64,000 bases of DNA from JAJEBT01 sp965221485 (GCA_965221485.1 OZ244893.1:4154001-4218000); one strand, 5' to 3'; numbered from the stretch's first letter, positions 44,058-53,408 are shown. Translations and numbers: made by a program. Notes: generated by a model not told the origin, from the sequence alone.

Positions 44058-44974
44058 GACCGGGCCTGCCCGCGGCGGAACCTGTGAATCCAGCCGTGAA
44101 CCCCGTCCGGAGACCAGAGGACAAAAAAGACGAGGAGCAGACCGAGAATGATCAGATAAAGTTGCGGCGAATGAATCCAGAGAAGTTCCTGGAGGATGAT
44201 CAGGAATAGTGCACCCCAGATCGGCCCGGAAGCATCGTCGCCGCCACCGATGATCGCGATCGAAACGATCGTGAAGGACGTGACCGGGCTGAACGCCTGC
44301 AGGGGCTCGAAATAGGTTGTACGAAGAACCGCAATAGCCCCGACCATTCCGGGGATGATTGCAGAGAGCGCGAATGCGAGGGTCTTGAACCTGGCTGCCG
44401 GAATACCGAGGGTTTCCGCAGCTTCTTCATTTTCGCGAATGGCTCTCAGTCCGGTTCCAAAACGGGACCGACGAACCAGGTAGGTGAGGAGCGTGGCCGC
44501 CAGCGCCAGCGCAAGCATGGCGTGATAAAGCTCGGCAACACCGGGCGCTCCAAACAGGACCCGGCTGAACTGACCGAGTGCCGATTCTATGTTTACAACG
44601 ACGAACTTGATGAGTTCGGCCAGACCAAAGGTGAGGATCACGAAATAAGGCCCACGGACACGGAGACAGGGATACCCGACGCCAATGGCGAGCAATCCCG
44701 ATACTGCGCCGGCGAGCAGTACCGAAGCCCAGAGCGATACGGAATTCCAGCACAGGACCATCACATAGGCGCCCGCACCGAAAAAGACGGCGTGGCCCAG
44801 AGAGATGTAGCCTGTCAGACCCGAGAGCACGACCCAGCTCTGGGTCAGGGCAATCCACATCAACAGCGAAAACAGAAGGCTGGTAACATAGCTTCCGGCC
44901 AAAGAGGGCACTGCGGCAAGAGCGGCAAAGGGGAGGATGAGCAAGAGAATTTGACGCATGGTAACGCGATGCAT
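44054..44974 (-). CDS. livM: LIV-type ABC transporter permease (LivM)
   Basis: A 306-residue permease with about eight to ten helices. The family motif GLTGYISLGHAVFFGAGAYV is present near residues 53-72, and the EAA-like loop is RENEEAAETLGIPAARFK. ATG 44974 overlaps the livH stop (TGATG), which decides the start over an in-frame ATG 14 codons upstream. Confidence 0.93.
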   Translation of the reverse strand: MHRVTMRQILLLILPFAALAAVPSLAGSYVTSLLFSLLMWIALTQSWVVLSGLTGYISLGHAVFFGAGAYVMVLCWNSVSLWASVLLAGAVSGLLAIGVGYPCLRVRGPYFVILTFGLAELIKFVVVNIESALGQFSRVLFGAPGVAELYHAMLALALAATLLTYLVRRSRFGTGLRAIRENEEAAETLGIPAARFKTLAFALSAIIPGMVGAIAVLRTTYFEPLQAFSPVTSFTIVSIAIIGGGDDASGPIWGALFLIILQELLWIHSPQLYLIILGLLLVFFVLWSPDGVHGWIHRFRRGQARS

Positions 44975-45861
44975 CACGAAACCCTCTTGCTGCCGAACAG
45001 GCCCTGGGGCCGCCACAGCAGAATGGCGATGAAGACACCGTAAATCAGGATCGACTGGTAGGTGGGCGCGGTCAGCGCGACACCGTAGGTTTCAAGCACG
45101 CCGAGAATCACGCCTCCGGCAACTGTGCCTCGCATGTTGCCGAGCCCGCCCAGGATGATCACCACGAACGCAGCGATCGTGAAGGGAAACCCCATGAAGG
45201 GAGAGATCTGTTCGGTGGTGCTGATCAGCACACCGGCGAGCGCGGCAAGGCCAAACCCCATGGCGAAACTCACGGCCTGTACCCGATCCACATTGATTCC
45301 GACGACTGCCGCCGCCTCCCGGCTCTGGATAAGAGCCCGCATTGCAAGACCGAAGGGAGACAGGCGCAGGAACAGGATGACCGTTGCACAGAGTACCAGC
45401 GCCGCCGCAAAGGCAAAAAGGCGATTGCCCGTAATGGCGAGGCCGCCAAGCTCAACCACGGAATCGAGATATCGGTAACCGCGAAGGTCGGGCTTGAAGG
45501 CCAGCGCAGCGATGTTCTGAAGAACGATCGAGAGACCAAAAAAGAGAAGAAGGGAATTGGCCTCCAGTCGTTCAAGCACCGAAGTCGACAGAATCGCTCC
45601 GCGAAAGACCAGCCGGTAAGCCAGCCAGCCCGCTGCAGCTCCCGCAAGTGCTGCGACGAAAAGCGAGAGGAGCGGCGGGATTTCGGCCAGTGTGAAGAGC
45701 CAGTAAGCTGCGTAGGCCCCCAGCATGACCAACTCGCCATGCGCAACATTCAGGAGGCGCATTGTCCCGTAGATGAGGTTGAGGCCAAGCGCGACGAGGG
45801 CGTAGACAAACCCTGTCACGAGTGCCGCAAGCAGCAACTGCCCCGAAAGCAGCAGGTCCAT
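44974..45861 (-). CDS. livH: LIV-type ABC transporter permease (LivH)
   Basis: A 295-residue permease. Diagnostic sequences: LVALGLNLIYGTMRLLNVAH, GELVMLGAYAAY, the cytoplasmic loop MRALIQSREAAAVVGINVDR and AGVLISTTEQISPFMGFPFT. It follows livK by 42 bp and is coupled to livM. Confidence 0.94.
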   Translation of the reverse strand: MDLLLSGQLLLAALVTGFVYALVALGLNLIYGTMRLLNVAHGELVMLGAYAAYWLFTLAEIPPLLSLFVAALAGAAAGWLAYRLVFRGAILSTSVLERLEANSLLLFFGLSIVLQNIAALAFKPDLRGYRYLDSVVELGGLAITGNRLFAFAAALVLCATVILFLRLSPFGLAMRALIQSREAAAVVGINVDRVQAVSFAMGFGLAALAGVLISTTEQISPFMGFPFTIAAFVVIILGGLGNMRGTVAGGVILGVLETYGVALTAPTYQSILIYGVFIAILLWRPQGLFGSKRVS

Positions 45862-45903
45862 GCCGGTGCCGGGACACCTTTCCGGATAGAGGTGGAAAAC
45901 TCC

Positions 45904-47079
45904 CTATTGGGGCCAACCGGCCTTCGGTCTGTACTGACTGGTCGCGATGGACGGCGGCCAGATGATATGGGTTTCTCCCTCCTGGATCTGTGCGATCAGT
46001 GTCGGCGCGGTGACCTGTGCACCCTTGAAGGAAATCGGCCCGCCAATGGTTTCGAAGGTCCCGCTTGCATAGGCCTCGCGCAGCTTTTCCGGATCGAGAC
46101 CGGCCGTTGCAACGGCCTGTTCCACAATCTCGCACGACATGTAAACCAGCGCGGTATCGAGAAAGTCGGGCTCGTCGTTGAATTTCCTTTTGTAGGCCTC
46201 GTAGAAAGGCTGGGCCCGCGTCCATCGGGGCTGGTGTCGCGACCATTGCCCGAGTGTGACGATATTGTCGGTTGCCGCTCCAAACACCTTGGCGAAGAAA
46301 GGAATCGAAGGTCCGATGAGAACCAGCTGAAACGGAGCCTCAATTCCAAGGGCGCGCGCCTGTTTCATGTAAAGGACAGAATCGGCCGGATAGGAGAGAG
46401 ACAAGACTGCGTCGGGCTTGCGGCTCTTCACGGCACTGAGTTGTGCGGTCATGTCCTTGATGGTGGGTGGATACTCCCTGGCCACGACCACATCAATTCC
46501 TGCTTTCTCGAGCGCCGGAAGCAAGAATTGCCGAACTTCCAGAGAGAACGGCAGTTGCAAGGTCATCACTGCGGCCGTCTTTATACCGGACCGGGTCATC
46601 AGCGCCGCCAGGGACTCCGCGAGGTCGTCCGGCATGCCCGAAGCCGGGAACCAGATGTATTTCGCCTTGAGGTCACGGATTTTTACCGAAGCCGCGGTAT
46701 TTCCCATCATCGGCCGCTTGTGGCGTTCCAGAACGCCTGCGAGGGCGAAATGATGCGCGGTTCCCCATGGCGCGAAAACCAGGTCGATCTTGTCATCGGT
46801 GAGCAGCTTTTCATATATCTGGACGACCTTGCCGGGATCCGACTGATCATCAAACTTGACGTATTCGACCTTGCGCTTCACTCCGGCGACGTTGAGCCCG
46901 CCTTTGGCATTGACCTGTTCCCGCCACAATTCATACGCATTGTCCTGGGAGGCGGAGGCTGCAGCGAAGATGCCGGTACGGGGCAGTGTGTAGCCAATCC
47001 TGACCGGATCTGCAGCTTGCGCGACGGTCGTCACGGCAAGGGCCGCCGCTGCGGCAAGACACGTGATGAAGCGGTTCAT
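45904..47079 (-). CDS. LIV-type ABC transporter substrate-binding protein
   Basis: A 391-residue periplasmic binding protein. A signal peptide spans residues 1-22 (ending VAQAADP). The mature protein starts VRIGYTLPRTGIFAAASASQ and follows the type I periplasmic-binding fold of amino-acid and aromatic-acid receptors. The gene precedes livHMGF and follows the CoxG-like and NicX-like genes in the same direction, so the ligand is more likely the aromatic compound processed by this cluster than a branched-chain amino acid. Confidence 0.93.
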   Translation of the reverse strand: MNRFITCLAAAAALAVTTVAQAADPVRIGYTLPRTGIFAAASASQDNAYELWREQVNAKGGLNVAGVKRKVEYVKFDDQSDPGKVVQIYEKLLTDDKIDLVFAPWGTAHHFALAGVLERHKRPMMGNTAASVKIRDLKAKYIWFPASGMPDDLAESLAALMTRSGIKTAAVMTLQLPFSLEVRQFLLPALEKAGIDVVVAREYPPTIKDMTAQLSAVKSRKPDAVLSLSYPADSVLYMKQARALGIEAPFQLVLIGPSIPFFAKVFGAATDNIVTLGQWSRHQPRWTRAQPFYEAYKRKFNDEPDFLDTALVYMSCEIVEQAVATAGLDPEKLREAYASGTFETIGGPISFKGAQVTAPTLIAQIQEGETHIIWPPSIATSQYRPKAGWPQ

Positions 47080-47139
47080 GGTTCATCTCCCTTTTGATTG
47101 GATAACCGGAGTGGGTGTGGTCGGTTTCAGGCGTGCAGA

Positions 47140-47601
47140 TCACGCTTCCTGTGTGGCTGACTCGACCCGGTTTCTGAAGTTTTCCGAGAATTCGACCCCC
47201 AGTGCCCTGGCTTTCCGGGTCATCATGCCCAGTCCGAACTTTCCAAGCCTTCCGACCAGGGATACTTCCGAGAGATAGCGAATTTCTGTTTGCCCGGGGC
47301 TGACAGCCTTGAGGTGGAGTTCGTTATGAGCATTCAGGATGCTTGCCTTTCCACCTTCCTCGCCCCGTGTGACGGATGCGACATAGATCGGAAATGTCTG
47401 CTCGGTCAGGCATACCGAAATGTTGAAACGGGTTTTGATGGGTCCGATGGCAACCTTCACGGAGGCGCTGTATTCTGAATCGCTCAATCGCTTGACGTTG
47501 CTGCAGCCGGGTACGCAAGGCGTGACAATTTCTGGATCGGTAATCAGTTGCCAGACATGCTCGATCGGGCCTTCGACGGTAAAGGTCTCTTCAATCTTCA
47601 T
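47140..47601 (-). CDS. CoxG-like SRPBCC protein
   Basis: A 153-residue SRPBCC-fold protein of the carbon monoxide dehydrogenase subunit G family. It starts MKIEETFTVEGPIEHVWQLI and has PEIVTPCVPGCSNVKRL, the family hallmark. CoxG recruits or helps mature molybdenum hydroxylases at the membrane. A molybdenum hydroxylase is encoded 5 kb away on the other strand, linking the two clusters. It lies 5 bp after the NicX-like gene and 60 bp before the ABC binding protein. It lacks the long C-terminal membrane anchor of some CoxG proteins. Confidence 0.88.
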   Translation of the reverse strand: MKIEETFTVEGPIEHVWQLITDPEIVTPCVPGCSNVKRLSDSEYSASVKVAIGPIKTRFNISVCLTEQTFPIYVASVTRGEEGGKASILNAHNELHLKAVSPGQTEIRYLSEVSLVGRLGKFGLGMMTRKARALGVEFSENFRNRVESATQEA

Positions 47602-47606
47602 GGGGA

Positions 47607-48671
47607 TCAGCGGCGCACGCGGTCGACCTGCATCTCCGGAACAACGAGCCGTCCGCTGTCGAGAATCAGTTCATTGTCGAGCATGATGGAACAGTCTCGC
47701 ATGGGTACGTCGTAATGCCCTGTCGTGGTCCGTGTCCCACCGCCCTGGGAGTTCGGACCTGTGGAAAAGAGGAAGTTTCCGGCAAAGGATCGCAGTGATC
47801 CGTTGCTGCGGTCGGGATCGTCACCGTACAAGGCAACATTGTCCCAGCGGGTTTGCGGGTTGAGCCCCCAGCCCAGATGCGAGATTGCATGGCCATCCAT
47901 GTCGTCCGGATCAGCGCGGTTGTCTTCAAGCCACTGATCCATCAGCTTGGCGTCCATTCCGCCCTCGATTTTTCGGATGTAGCCGTCCCGGACTTCAATT
48001 CGAATTTCGTCTGTCACGTAACGGTTGTAGGGCAGCACAACGAAGTCACCGGGGCTGATAACGACCGTCCCGTTGGCTGTCCCTTCGTTCGGAAAGGTAT
48101 GAACATGTCCTCCGCCCCAATGATCAAAGCGGCCGGGTTCATCAGCAAAGCCGTACTGGCTCATGACCGGATATTCGCCCAGTTCGACGGTCAGGTCCAT
48201 TCCGGCAGCATTGAACATGCGCATCGTCCTGGCTTCGGCGAGACGCCTTTCGGCATGCAGGACGGCACCCTTGAGACCGGGGGGCGCCAATGCCTGTTCG
48301 AGGTCGTCCGGGTGATCCACGACCATGAGTACCCGGGTCCCCGCATCGCGGACCTTGCGGAGCCACGTTGTGAACAGCGGCACATGGAAGCAGACCAGCA
48401 TGTCGGCGGCGGACAGGGCCTCAAGGGTTCCCTTGCAGGCGCCGATGGTGGCAACACCCACCCGGGTCCAGCTGGGAACGGCATTGACGCACATCTCGTA
48501 GGTGTCGGCACCGAGATCCTGGGCAGCAGAAAATGCAGCTTCGACGTAGGATCGCCGGGTTGCAAGATCGCTCAGAAGTGCGATTGTTTCGCCGGACCGG
48601 ACATTACAAAGTTCGAACTCTTTCCGAAACAGTGTCGGAAGTCTCGCCGGGTTGAGTGATTGCACACGCAT
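47607..48671 (-). CDS. NicX-like non-heme iron ring-opening dioxygenase (M29 peptidase-like fold)
   Basis: A 354-residue protein of the family containing 2,5-dihydroxypyridine 5,6-dioxygenase NicX, which opens the pyridine ring in nicotinate degradation. The Fe(II) ligands of Pseudomonas NicX have counterparts: His265 in ISHLGWGLNPQTRW, and His319 and Asp321 in TTTGHYDVPMRDCSIM. Other family features are GGGHVHTFPNEGTANGTVVI and LYGDDPDRSNG. The same fold is used by leucyl aminopeptidase T-like proteins, but the HxD pair argues for the dioxygenase branch. It is probably the first gene of an operon with the CoxG-like and ABC genes. The actual substrate could be another dihydroxylated N-heterocycle. 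Confidence 0.82.
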   Translation of the reverse strand: MRVQSLNPARLPTLFRKEFELCNVRSGETIALLSDLATRRSYVEAAFSAAQDLGADTYEMCVNAVPSWTRVGVATIGACKGTLEALSAADMLVCFHVPLFTTWLRKVRDAGTRVLMVVDHPDDLEQALAPPGLKGAVLHAERRLAEARTMRMFNAAGMDLTVELGEYPVMSQYGFADEPGRFDHWGGGHVHTFPNEGTANGTVVISPGDFVVLPYNRYVTDEIRIEVRDGYIRKIEGGMDAKLMDQWLEDNRADPDDMDGHAISHLGWGLNPQTRWDNVALYGDDPDRSNGSLRSFAGNFLFSTGPNSQGGGTRTTTGHYDVPMRDCSIMLDNELILDSGRLVVPEMQVDRVRR

Positions 48672-48930
48672 TCTCGTTTCCTCCGGTCGCGCGCCCTCAA
48701 CTGGAGTATCCCGGGCGCTGCACGAAGTATATCGCCCTGTTTCAGCTTGGCAAAGAATGTCGGCACTGCCAGGGCTTCAAAGCAACCGGTCATTCGCGGC
48801 CATTCCTGCGTCGCAGCGGGAAGATGCCCTGGTCTGTCTTCCCGCTGGGGTCCGGTTGTGGTCCCGGCCGCCAGGAGGGTGACGGCAGGGCCAACGGCCT
48901 ACGTATTGTGATGACGGGAGCGGATCGTAA

Positions 48931-50289
48931 TCATTCAGCCGCCTCGGCGGTCTCGAACAGTTTCACGGCAGGTCCGGGCCAGGGTGGCCGCGTCAGACCC
49001 AGATTGCCCCGAAGGGTCGTCCCCTCGTACCGGTCGCGGAACAGACCCCGGCGTTGCAGTTCGGGGACTACCATCGAGACAAAATCATTGAGGCTGTCGG
49101 GAAATATCGGGGGCATGATGTTGAAGCCGTCGCAAGCGTCTTCACATATCCATTCCTCCATCATGTCTGCAACATCTGTCGGGCTGCCGTTGATCTGAAA
49201 ATGACCGCGAGCACCGGCAATATGCCGGTAGAGCTCCTTGATGGTCATCTTCTCGTCGCGCGCCGTCCGCGCCAGAATTTCTGCGCGGCTGCCGCCGAGC
49301 TTGGTCAGTGGAATTTCCGGGAACGGGTCATCAACACTGTGGCCCGACAGATCGTAGTCCATTCGCTGGGAAAGGAGTGTGAGGCCTGTCCGGGGATCGA
49401 TCAGATCCTGCAGCTCTTCGAATTTTGCTTCAGCCTCGTCGCGGGTTTCTGCCACATTGACCGACAGGCCGGGCATGATCTTGAGATCATCCGGGTCGCG
49501 GCCATACGTTTTCATTCGCTGTTTGACGTCAGCATAGAAAGACCTGGCGTGTTCCATGGTCTGAGAGGCGCCGAAGACCACCTCGGCGGTTGCAGCTGCG
49601 AGTTCACGCCCGTCGTCCGACGCTCCGGCCTGGATCAGCACGGGCTCTCCCTGGGGCGAGGGAGGCACATTGAGCGGTCCGCGGCATCGCAGGAATTCAC
49701 CCTGATGTTCAAGGACGTGAATTCGCTCCGCATCGTAATAGACACCGGATTTCTGATCACGGGGGAACGCGCCGTCCTGCCACGAGTTCCAGAGACCGCG
49801 CACCACATGGGCAAATTCACGGCCGCGACGGTAGCGCTTCGACTTTTCCATGTGTGCCTCGAAGCCGAAACTGTCGGCTTCGTACTTGTTTCCGCTGGTC
49901 ACCAGATTCCAGCCGGCACGACCGCCACTGATGAGGTCCAGAGAGGCAAAGCGGCGTGCCAGGAGATAGGGCTGGTCATAGGTCGCAGTTGAGGTGCACA
50001 CCAGTCCCAGATGTTTCGTGTTCTGTGACAGCATGCACATGATGGTGAAGGGTTCGATGGCAGTTCCGAAGGAGTCCCTGACCATCGAGGACAGATCACC
50101 CCGCCAGAACGTGACACTGTCGGCCATGAAGAACATGTCGAACAACCCGCGTTCGGAAAGCTGGCCGAGCTCCACAAGATGACGGATGTTGGCCCCGCAA
50201 TCGACGACCGACCGGGGGTGGCGCCACGCGGCAATGTGGTGGCCGCCGGGCCAGTAGAACATTCCGAGCTTCATCTGCCGCGAGGTCAT
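48931..50289 (-). CDS. NtaA/SnaA/DszA-family flavin-dependent monooxygenase
   Basis: A 452-residue luciferase-like monooxygenase of the nitrilotriacetate/dibenzothiophene-sulfone type. Recognised by MKLGMFYWPGGHHIAAWRHP, YDQPYLLARRFASLDLISGG, RAGWNLVTSGN and GEPVLIQAGASDDGRELAAA. It uses FMNH2 supplied by a separate reductase, not encoded nearby, to attack C-N or C-S bonds or aromatic rings. Within this cluster it could hydroxylate or cleave the heterocycle. It lies 260 bp upstream of the NicX-like gene on the same strand. It is distinct from the shorter RutA-like enzyme at 13521. Confidence 0.9.
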   Translation of the reverse strand: MTSRQMKLGMFYWPGGHHIAAWRHPRSVVDCGANIRHLVELGQLSERGLFDMFFMADSVTFWRGDLSSMVRDSFGTAIEPFTIMCMLSQNTKHLGLVCTSTATYDQPYLLARRFASLDLISGGRAGWNLVTSGNKYEADSFGFEAHMEKSKRYRRGREFAHVVRGLWNSWQDGAFPRDQKSGVYYDAERIHVLEHQGEFLRCRGPLNVPPSPQGEPVLIQAGASDDGRELAAATAEVVFGASQTMEHARSFYADVKQRMKTYGRDPDDLKIMPGLSVNVAETRDEAEAKFEELQDLIDPRTGLTLLSQRMDYDLSGHSVDDPFPEIPLTKLGGSRAEILARTARDEKMTIKELYRHIAGARGHFQINGSPTDVADMMEEWICEDACDGFNIMPPIFPDSLNDFVSMVVPELQRRGLFRDRYEGTTLRGNLGLTRPPWPGPAVKLFETAEAAE

Positions 50290-50437
50290 GTCTGTCGTCT
50301 CCCTCTTGCAGGTGCGTACATCCTGAACCGTCGACGGAAACCCCGTGTCGGACGGTGAATGGCCTGGCCAGCGCTCATGGTATTGCGCTCAGTTACGATG
50401 GGATCCGCCAACTGCCGGATCAGCACGTTCTGGCGTT

Positions 50438-51280
50438 TCAGCCCGTGTCCCCAAGGGCGATCAGACCCATCCCCGTCGTCATGGGAGCATAATAGTTGCG
50501 GTGAACACGCGTGACCTGTTCGCTCAAGGCTCCGCGCATGACCAGCCACATGATCAGTTCGACAGCTTCTGCGCCTGCCTCTTCCATGATTGTCTGGTGG
50601 GTCAGTTCGGTCAACAGTCCCGGGGCCGCTTCGATCTTGTCCAGGAAATCCTGATCGAACGTCGAATTCAGGTGACCGAATCTTGCGCCATTGAGCTGGT
50701 GTGACATGCCCCCGGTTCCGAGAATGACAACCCTCAGATCGTCAGGATATCGGGCAACGGCCCGGCGAATGGCCTGACCGAGTTTCCAGCAGCGGAGCGC
50801 CGTTGGCAGCGGATGCTGTATCACGTTGACGGCTATGGGGACGGTTCTCACCGGCCACTCAGGGTCATGTGAGAAACAGAGGTGCATGGGGACCATGAAG
50901 CCGTGTTCGACCTCAAGTTCCTGGCAGATCGTGATGTCGAATTCGTCATAGACGAGTTCGTTGCAGAGATGCCACGAGAACTCGGCATCACCGGGAAAAT
51001 CCGGGAGGGGCCGCCGACCCCAACCTTCATCACCAACGGGATAGATATCAGCGGCACCGACCGCGAATGTCGGGTATTTGTCGAAGAAAAAATCTGCGCC
51101 ATGATCGTTATAAACCACGATCGCGATGTCGGGACGAACCTCCTCGCGCAGCCATTCCTGGACGGGTTTGTATCCGTCAAAGAGCGGTTTCCAGTCGGGC
51201 TCCCCGGTTCTGCCCTGGTCGTAGGCGACCCCGATCGAGGGCACGTGAGAGGTGCCGATACCGGCGATTATCCTGGCCAT
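50438..51280 (-). CDS. ligB: Type II extradiol dioxygenase beta subunit (LigB-like)
   Basis: A 280-residue catalytic subunit of the protocatechuate 4,5-dioxygenase family. The residues match Sphingobium LigB: His12 (GTSHVPSIG), His60 (YNDHGADF) and Glu241 (AEAVELIMW) as iron ligands, and His194 (GTGGMSHQLNG) as catalytic acid/base. It opens catechol-type rings next to the hydroxyl pair. The separate alpha subunit ligA ends 10 bp upstream. ATG 51280 is chosen by family N-terminus. Substrate could be protocatechuate (from PobA), gallate or another dihydroxylated acid. Confidence 0.9.
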   Translation of the reverse strand: MARIIAGIGTSHVPSIGVAYDQGRTGEPDWKPLFDGYKPVQEWLREEVRPDIAIVVYNDHGADFFFDKYPTFAVGAADIYPVGDEGWGRRPLPDFPGDAEFSWHLCNELVYDEFDITICQELEVEHGFMVPMHLCFSHDPEWPVRTVPIAVNVIQHPLPTALRCWKLGQAIRRAVARYPDDLRVVILGTGGMSHQLNGARFGHLNSTFDQDFLDKIEAAPGLLTELTHQTIMEEAGAEAVELIMWLVMRGALSEQVTRVHRNYYAPMTTGMGLIALGDTG

Positions 51281-51290
51281 TTTCTGCGCC

Positions 51291-51653
51291 CTATCGTGCC
51301 CCGGCGGCATTGCGGGTCGAGAGAAATTCCTCATAGGTTTCGCCCCGCTGATGTGCGCCGATCTGGTAAAGTCCGTGCCCGATTACAGCACCGATTTTGA
51401 TGATCATGTATATGTTGCCGCCGTGCGACTCCATGATCGCCTTCCAGTTCCGGTCGCGGATGAGCTGCCGTTCCTCGTCGGTAAGGCCACACTGCACCAT
51501 GTAGGCCTCTTCGTCCGTCTTGAAAGCTTCCCGGTTCTCGGCGCTTGTCAGGGACATTGCGAATTTGTTGAGCCGGTAACCGCACCGGCTGATTTCACCA
51601 TCAAACACCTTCGTGTTCTCGATTGGCCGTTCTTTTTCTACCTGCGTTGACAA
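51291..51653 (-). CDS. ligA: Protocatechuate 4,5-dioxygenase alpha subunit (LigA-like)
   Basis: A 120-residue helical subunit that covers the active site of LigB. Typical sequence: GYRLNKFAMSLTSAENREAF, EEAYMVQCGLTDEERQLIRD and RNWKAIMESHGGNIYMIIKI. Separate alpha and beta genes, as in classical ligAB, rather than a fused protein. It is 20 bp downstream of the GST gene and 10 bp upstream of ligB. Confidence 0.92.
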   Translation of the reverse strand: MSTQVEKERPIENTKVFDGEISRCGYRLNKFAMSLTSAENREAFKTDEEAYMVQCGLTDEERQLIRDRNWKAIMESHGGNIYMIIKIGAVIGHGLYQIGAHQRGETYEEFLSTRNAAGAR

Positions 51654-51673
51654 TTTGAGTTCCTCGCTTCTGG

Positions 51674-52486
51674 TCAGGTCCTGATGTCGAGCATGGCGGC
51701 CACTTCGGGCCAGCTCTTGGCTCCGTTGGCCTTGAGGTCAGCTGTCAACTGTTCCGGCATCCACTGCCAGATAGCAGCTTCGAAATTTGGCCGCTCCTTG
51801 ATCCTGCCCAACCAGTCGGCCACGCGCGGGAGGCGTCCGTTTTCCCACATGCCCTGCATGGACAGCATGTCGAGCCGCATGACATAGGGAGTCATGGCGA
51901 TGTCAGCAAAGCTGTAACGATCACCGGCAAGCCAGGCATGATCCTGCAACGCTTCTTCCATCTTTTTCAGATAACGGTCATAGAGCGTGATTTTCGATCG
52001 GGCACCCGGAGCTTCGAGCCCGTGTTTGACATAGGCCTTTTTCTGCTCATGCCATTCTGCGGAAACCGAGAAGGGCGGGGTGGAGTCGAGAAATTTCTTC
52101 AGTCCTTCGTCACCCAGCTGCCGGATGGTGTGGCGGTGAGAGGTCATGAAGGTCAGGGCGCCGCACGCCGGGTGGACTTCCTCGTCGACGGACTTGGTCC
52201 AGTAACGGACTTCCGCGCGGTCAACGGGGTCTTCTGGCCGAACAGCGTTATCCGGAAAAACATCGTCGAGATATTCACAGATGTTTGTCGACTCACGAAT
52301 GACCGTGCCGTCATGGACCAGCGTGGGAACGACGGCTTTGGGATTGATCCGGATATAGTCGGGTGCGAACTGTTCGCCCTTCAGGATGTCGATGTAATGG
52401 CCGTTCCAGGGAAGGCGTTTTTCCTCAAGGTAGAGCCTGACCTTGGCCGCGCAGACTGATGATCCGTGGTGATACAGTTCAAGCAT
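51674..52486 (-). CDS. Glutathione S-transferase family protein
   Basis: A 270-residue protein with an N-terminal thioredoxin-like GST domain (LELYHHGSSVCAAKVRLYLE, then KAVVPTLVHDG with the cis-proline, and IRESTNICEYLDDVFP) and a helical C-terminal domain (YSFADIAMTPYVMRLDML). GGAGG upstream sets ATG 52486, which overlaps the end of the SDR gene region by only a short gap. Catabolic GSTs isomerise ring-fission products such as maleylpyruvate or cleave aryl ethers (LigE/LigF type); position between SDR and ligAB suggests such a role, but the substrate is not shown. Confidence 0.85.
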   Translation of the reverse strand: MLELYHHGSSVCAAKVRLYLEEKRLPWNGHYIDILKGEQFAPDYIRINPKAVVPTLVHDGTVIRESTNICEYLDDVFPDNAVRPEDPVDRAEVRYWTKSVDEEVHPACGALTFMTSHRHTIRQLGDEGLKKFLDSTPPFSVSAEWHEQKKAYVKHGLEAPGARSKITLYDRYLKKMEEALQDHAWLAGDRYSFADIAMTPYVMRLDMLSMQGMWENGRLPRVADWLGRIKERPNFEAAIWQWMPEQLTADLKANGAKSWPEVAAMLDIRT

Positions 52487-52508
52487 CTTTTGTTCCTCCG
52501 GCCCGACC

Positions 52509-53267
52509 CTACTGGTTGTACTTGCCGCCGTCGACATTGATCGTCTGTCCGGTCAGGAAGTCGCTGTCTTCGGTGGCAAGATAGAGAAGCGTTCCGATCA
52601 GATCTTCGGGAACCATGTCCCGTTTGACTGCGCGGCTTTGAATCGTTGGGGCCCGCGCGACGTGCAGATCCGGATGATTGCGGACGCCTTCGCTCTCGGT
52701 CAGTCCCGGAGCGATACAGTTGACCAGAATGTTCATATCCGCGAATTCCCTGGAAGCAGATCGTGTGAACGCAATGATGGCGCCCTTGGAACTGACATAA
52801 TGGGCAAGGCCGGGCCCACCATAATAGAATGTACCCGAACTGATGTTGATGATCTTGCCACGACCGTTCCGGACCATACTCGGGACCACCGCCTTGGTAC
52901 ATTGGAATACGCCGCGCATATTGACCGTCATCACCCGGTCCCATTCCTCTACCGACATCTTCATGATCGGGGTAATGCGCAACTCGGCAAACAAGGCTGC
53001 ATTGTTGACGAGGATCTCGATGGGGCCAAATGCCGCTTCTGTCTCCCTGACGAGGTTTGCAAGGGCGGCATCATCGGTCACATCAGCAGCGATTCCGAGA
53101 GCTTCACCACCGTTCGAGCGTATGTCTGCGACGGTGTTCGCACAATCCGTGATATCCGAGGCCACCACCCGGGCGCCCTCTGCTGACATGGCGCGGGCAT
53201 AGGTTGCGCCGATACCCTGGGCAGCTCCCGTTATGACCGCAACCTTGTCGTGAAGTCGGTTTGCCAT
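52509..53267 (-). CDS. Short-chain dehydrogenase/reductase
   Basis: A 252-residue classical SDR. The cofactor motif is TGAAQGIGATYA at residue 13, NNAALF follows, and the catalytic Ser-Tyr-Lys set is in INISSGTFYYGGPGLAHYVSSK. Asp in ASDITD after the second strand suggests NAD preference. It lies 22 bp before the GST gene. It is clearly paralogous to the SDR at 59720 (same AAYARG/ATYARA and EEWDRVxxVNxxGxFxCTxAVVP pattern). Confidence 0.9.
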   Translation of the reverse strand: MANRLHDKVAVITGAAQGIGATYARAMSAEGARVVASDITDCANTVADIRSNGGEALGIAADVTDDAALANLVRETEAAFGPIEILVNNAALFAELRITPIMKMSVEEWDRVMTVNMRGVFQCTKAVVPSMVRNGRGKIINISSGTFYYGGPGLAHYVSSKGAIIAFTRSASREFADMNILVNCIAPGLTESEGVRNHPDLHVARAPTIQSRAVKRDMVPEDLIGTLLYLATEDSDFLTGQTINVDGGKYNQ

Positions 53268-53408
53268 TTGCGATCTGTTCCTCCCTGATGACGATCACGC
53301 ACAGAATTTTGCACCGGTTGCCTGAACTTGCCAGGGTTGCGAACCGTTGTCGGGCTTCTGCTCTATTGGTCGCGACAATAACGATGTCACACCTCTAACT
53401 GAAGGGGG

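Noticed and set aside
45739..47097. 452-codon plus-strand frame opposite the LIV binding protein
   Set aside because: Antisense of a gene with a signal peptide and operon context; low-complexity charged product.
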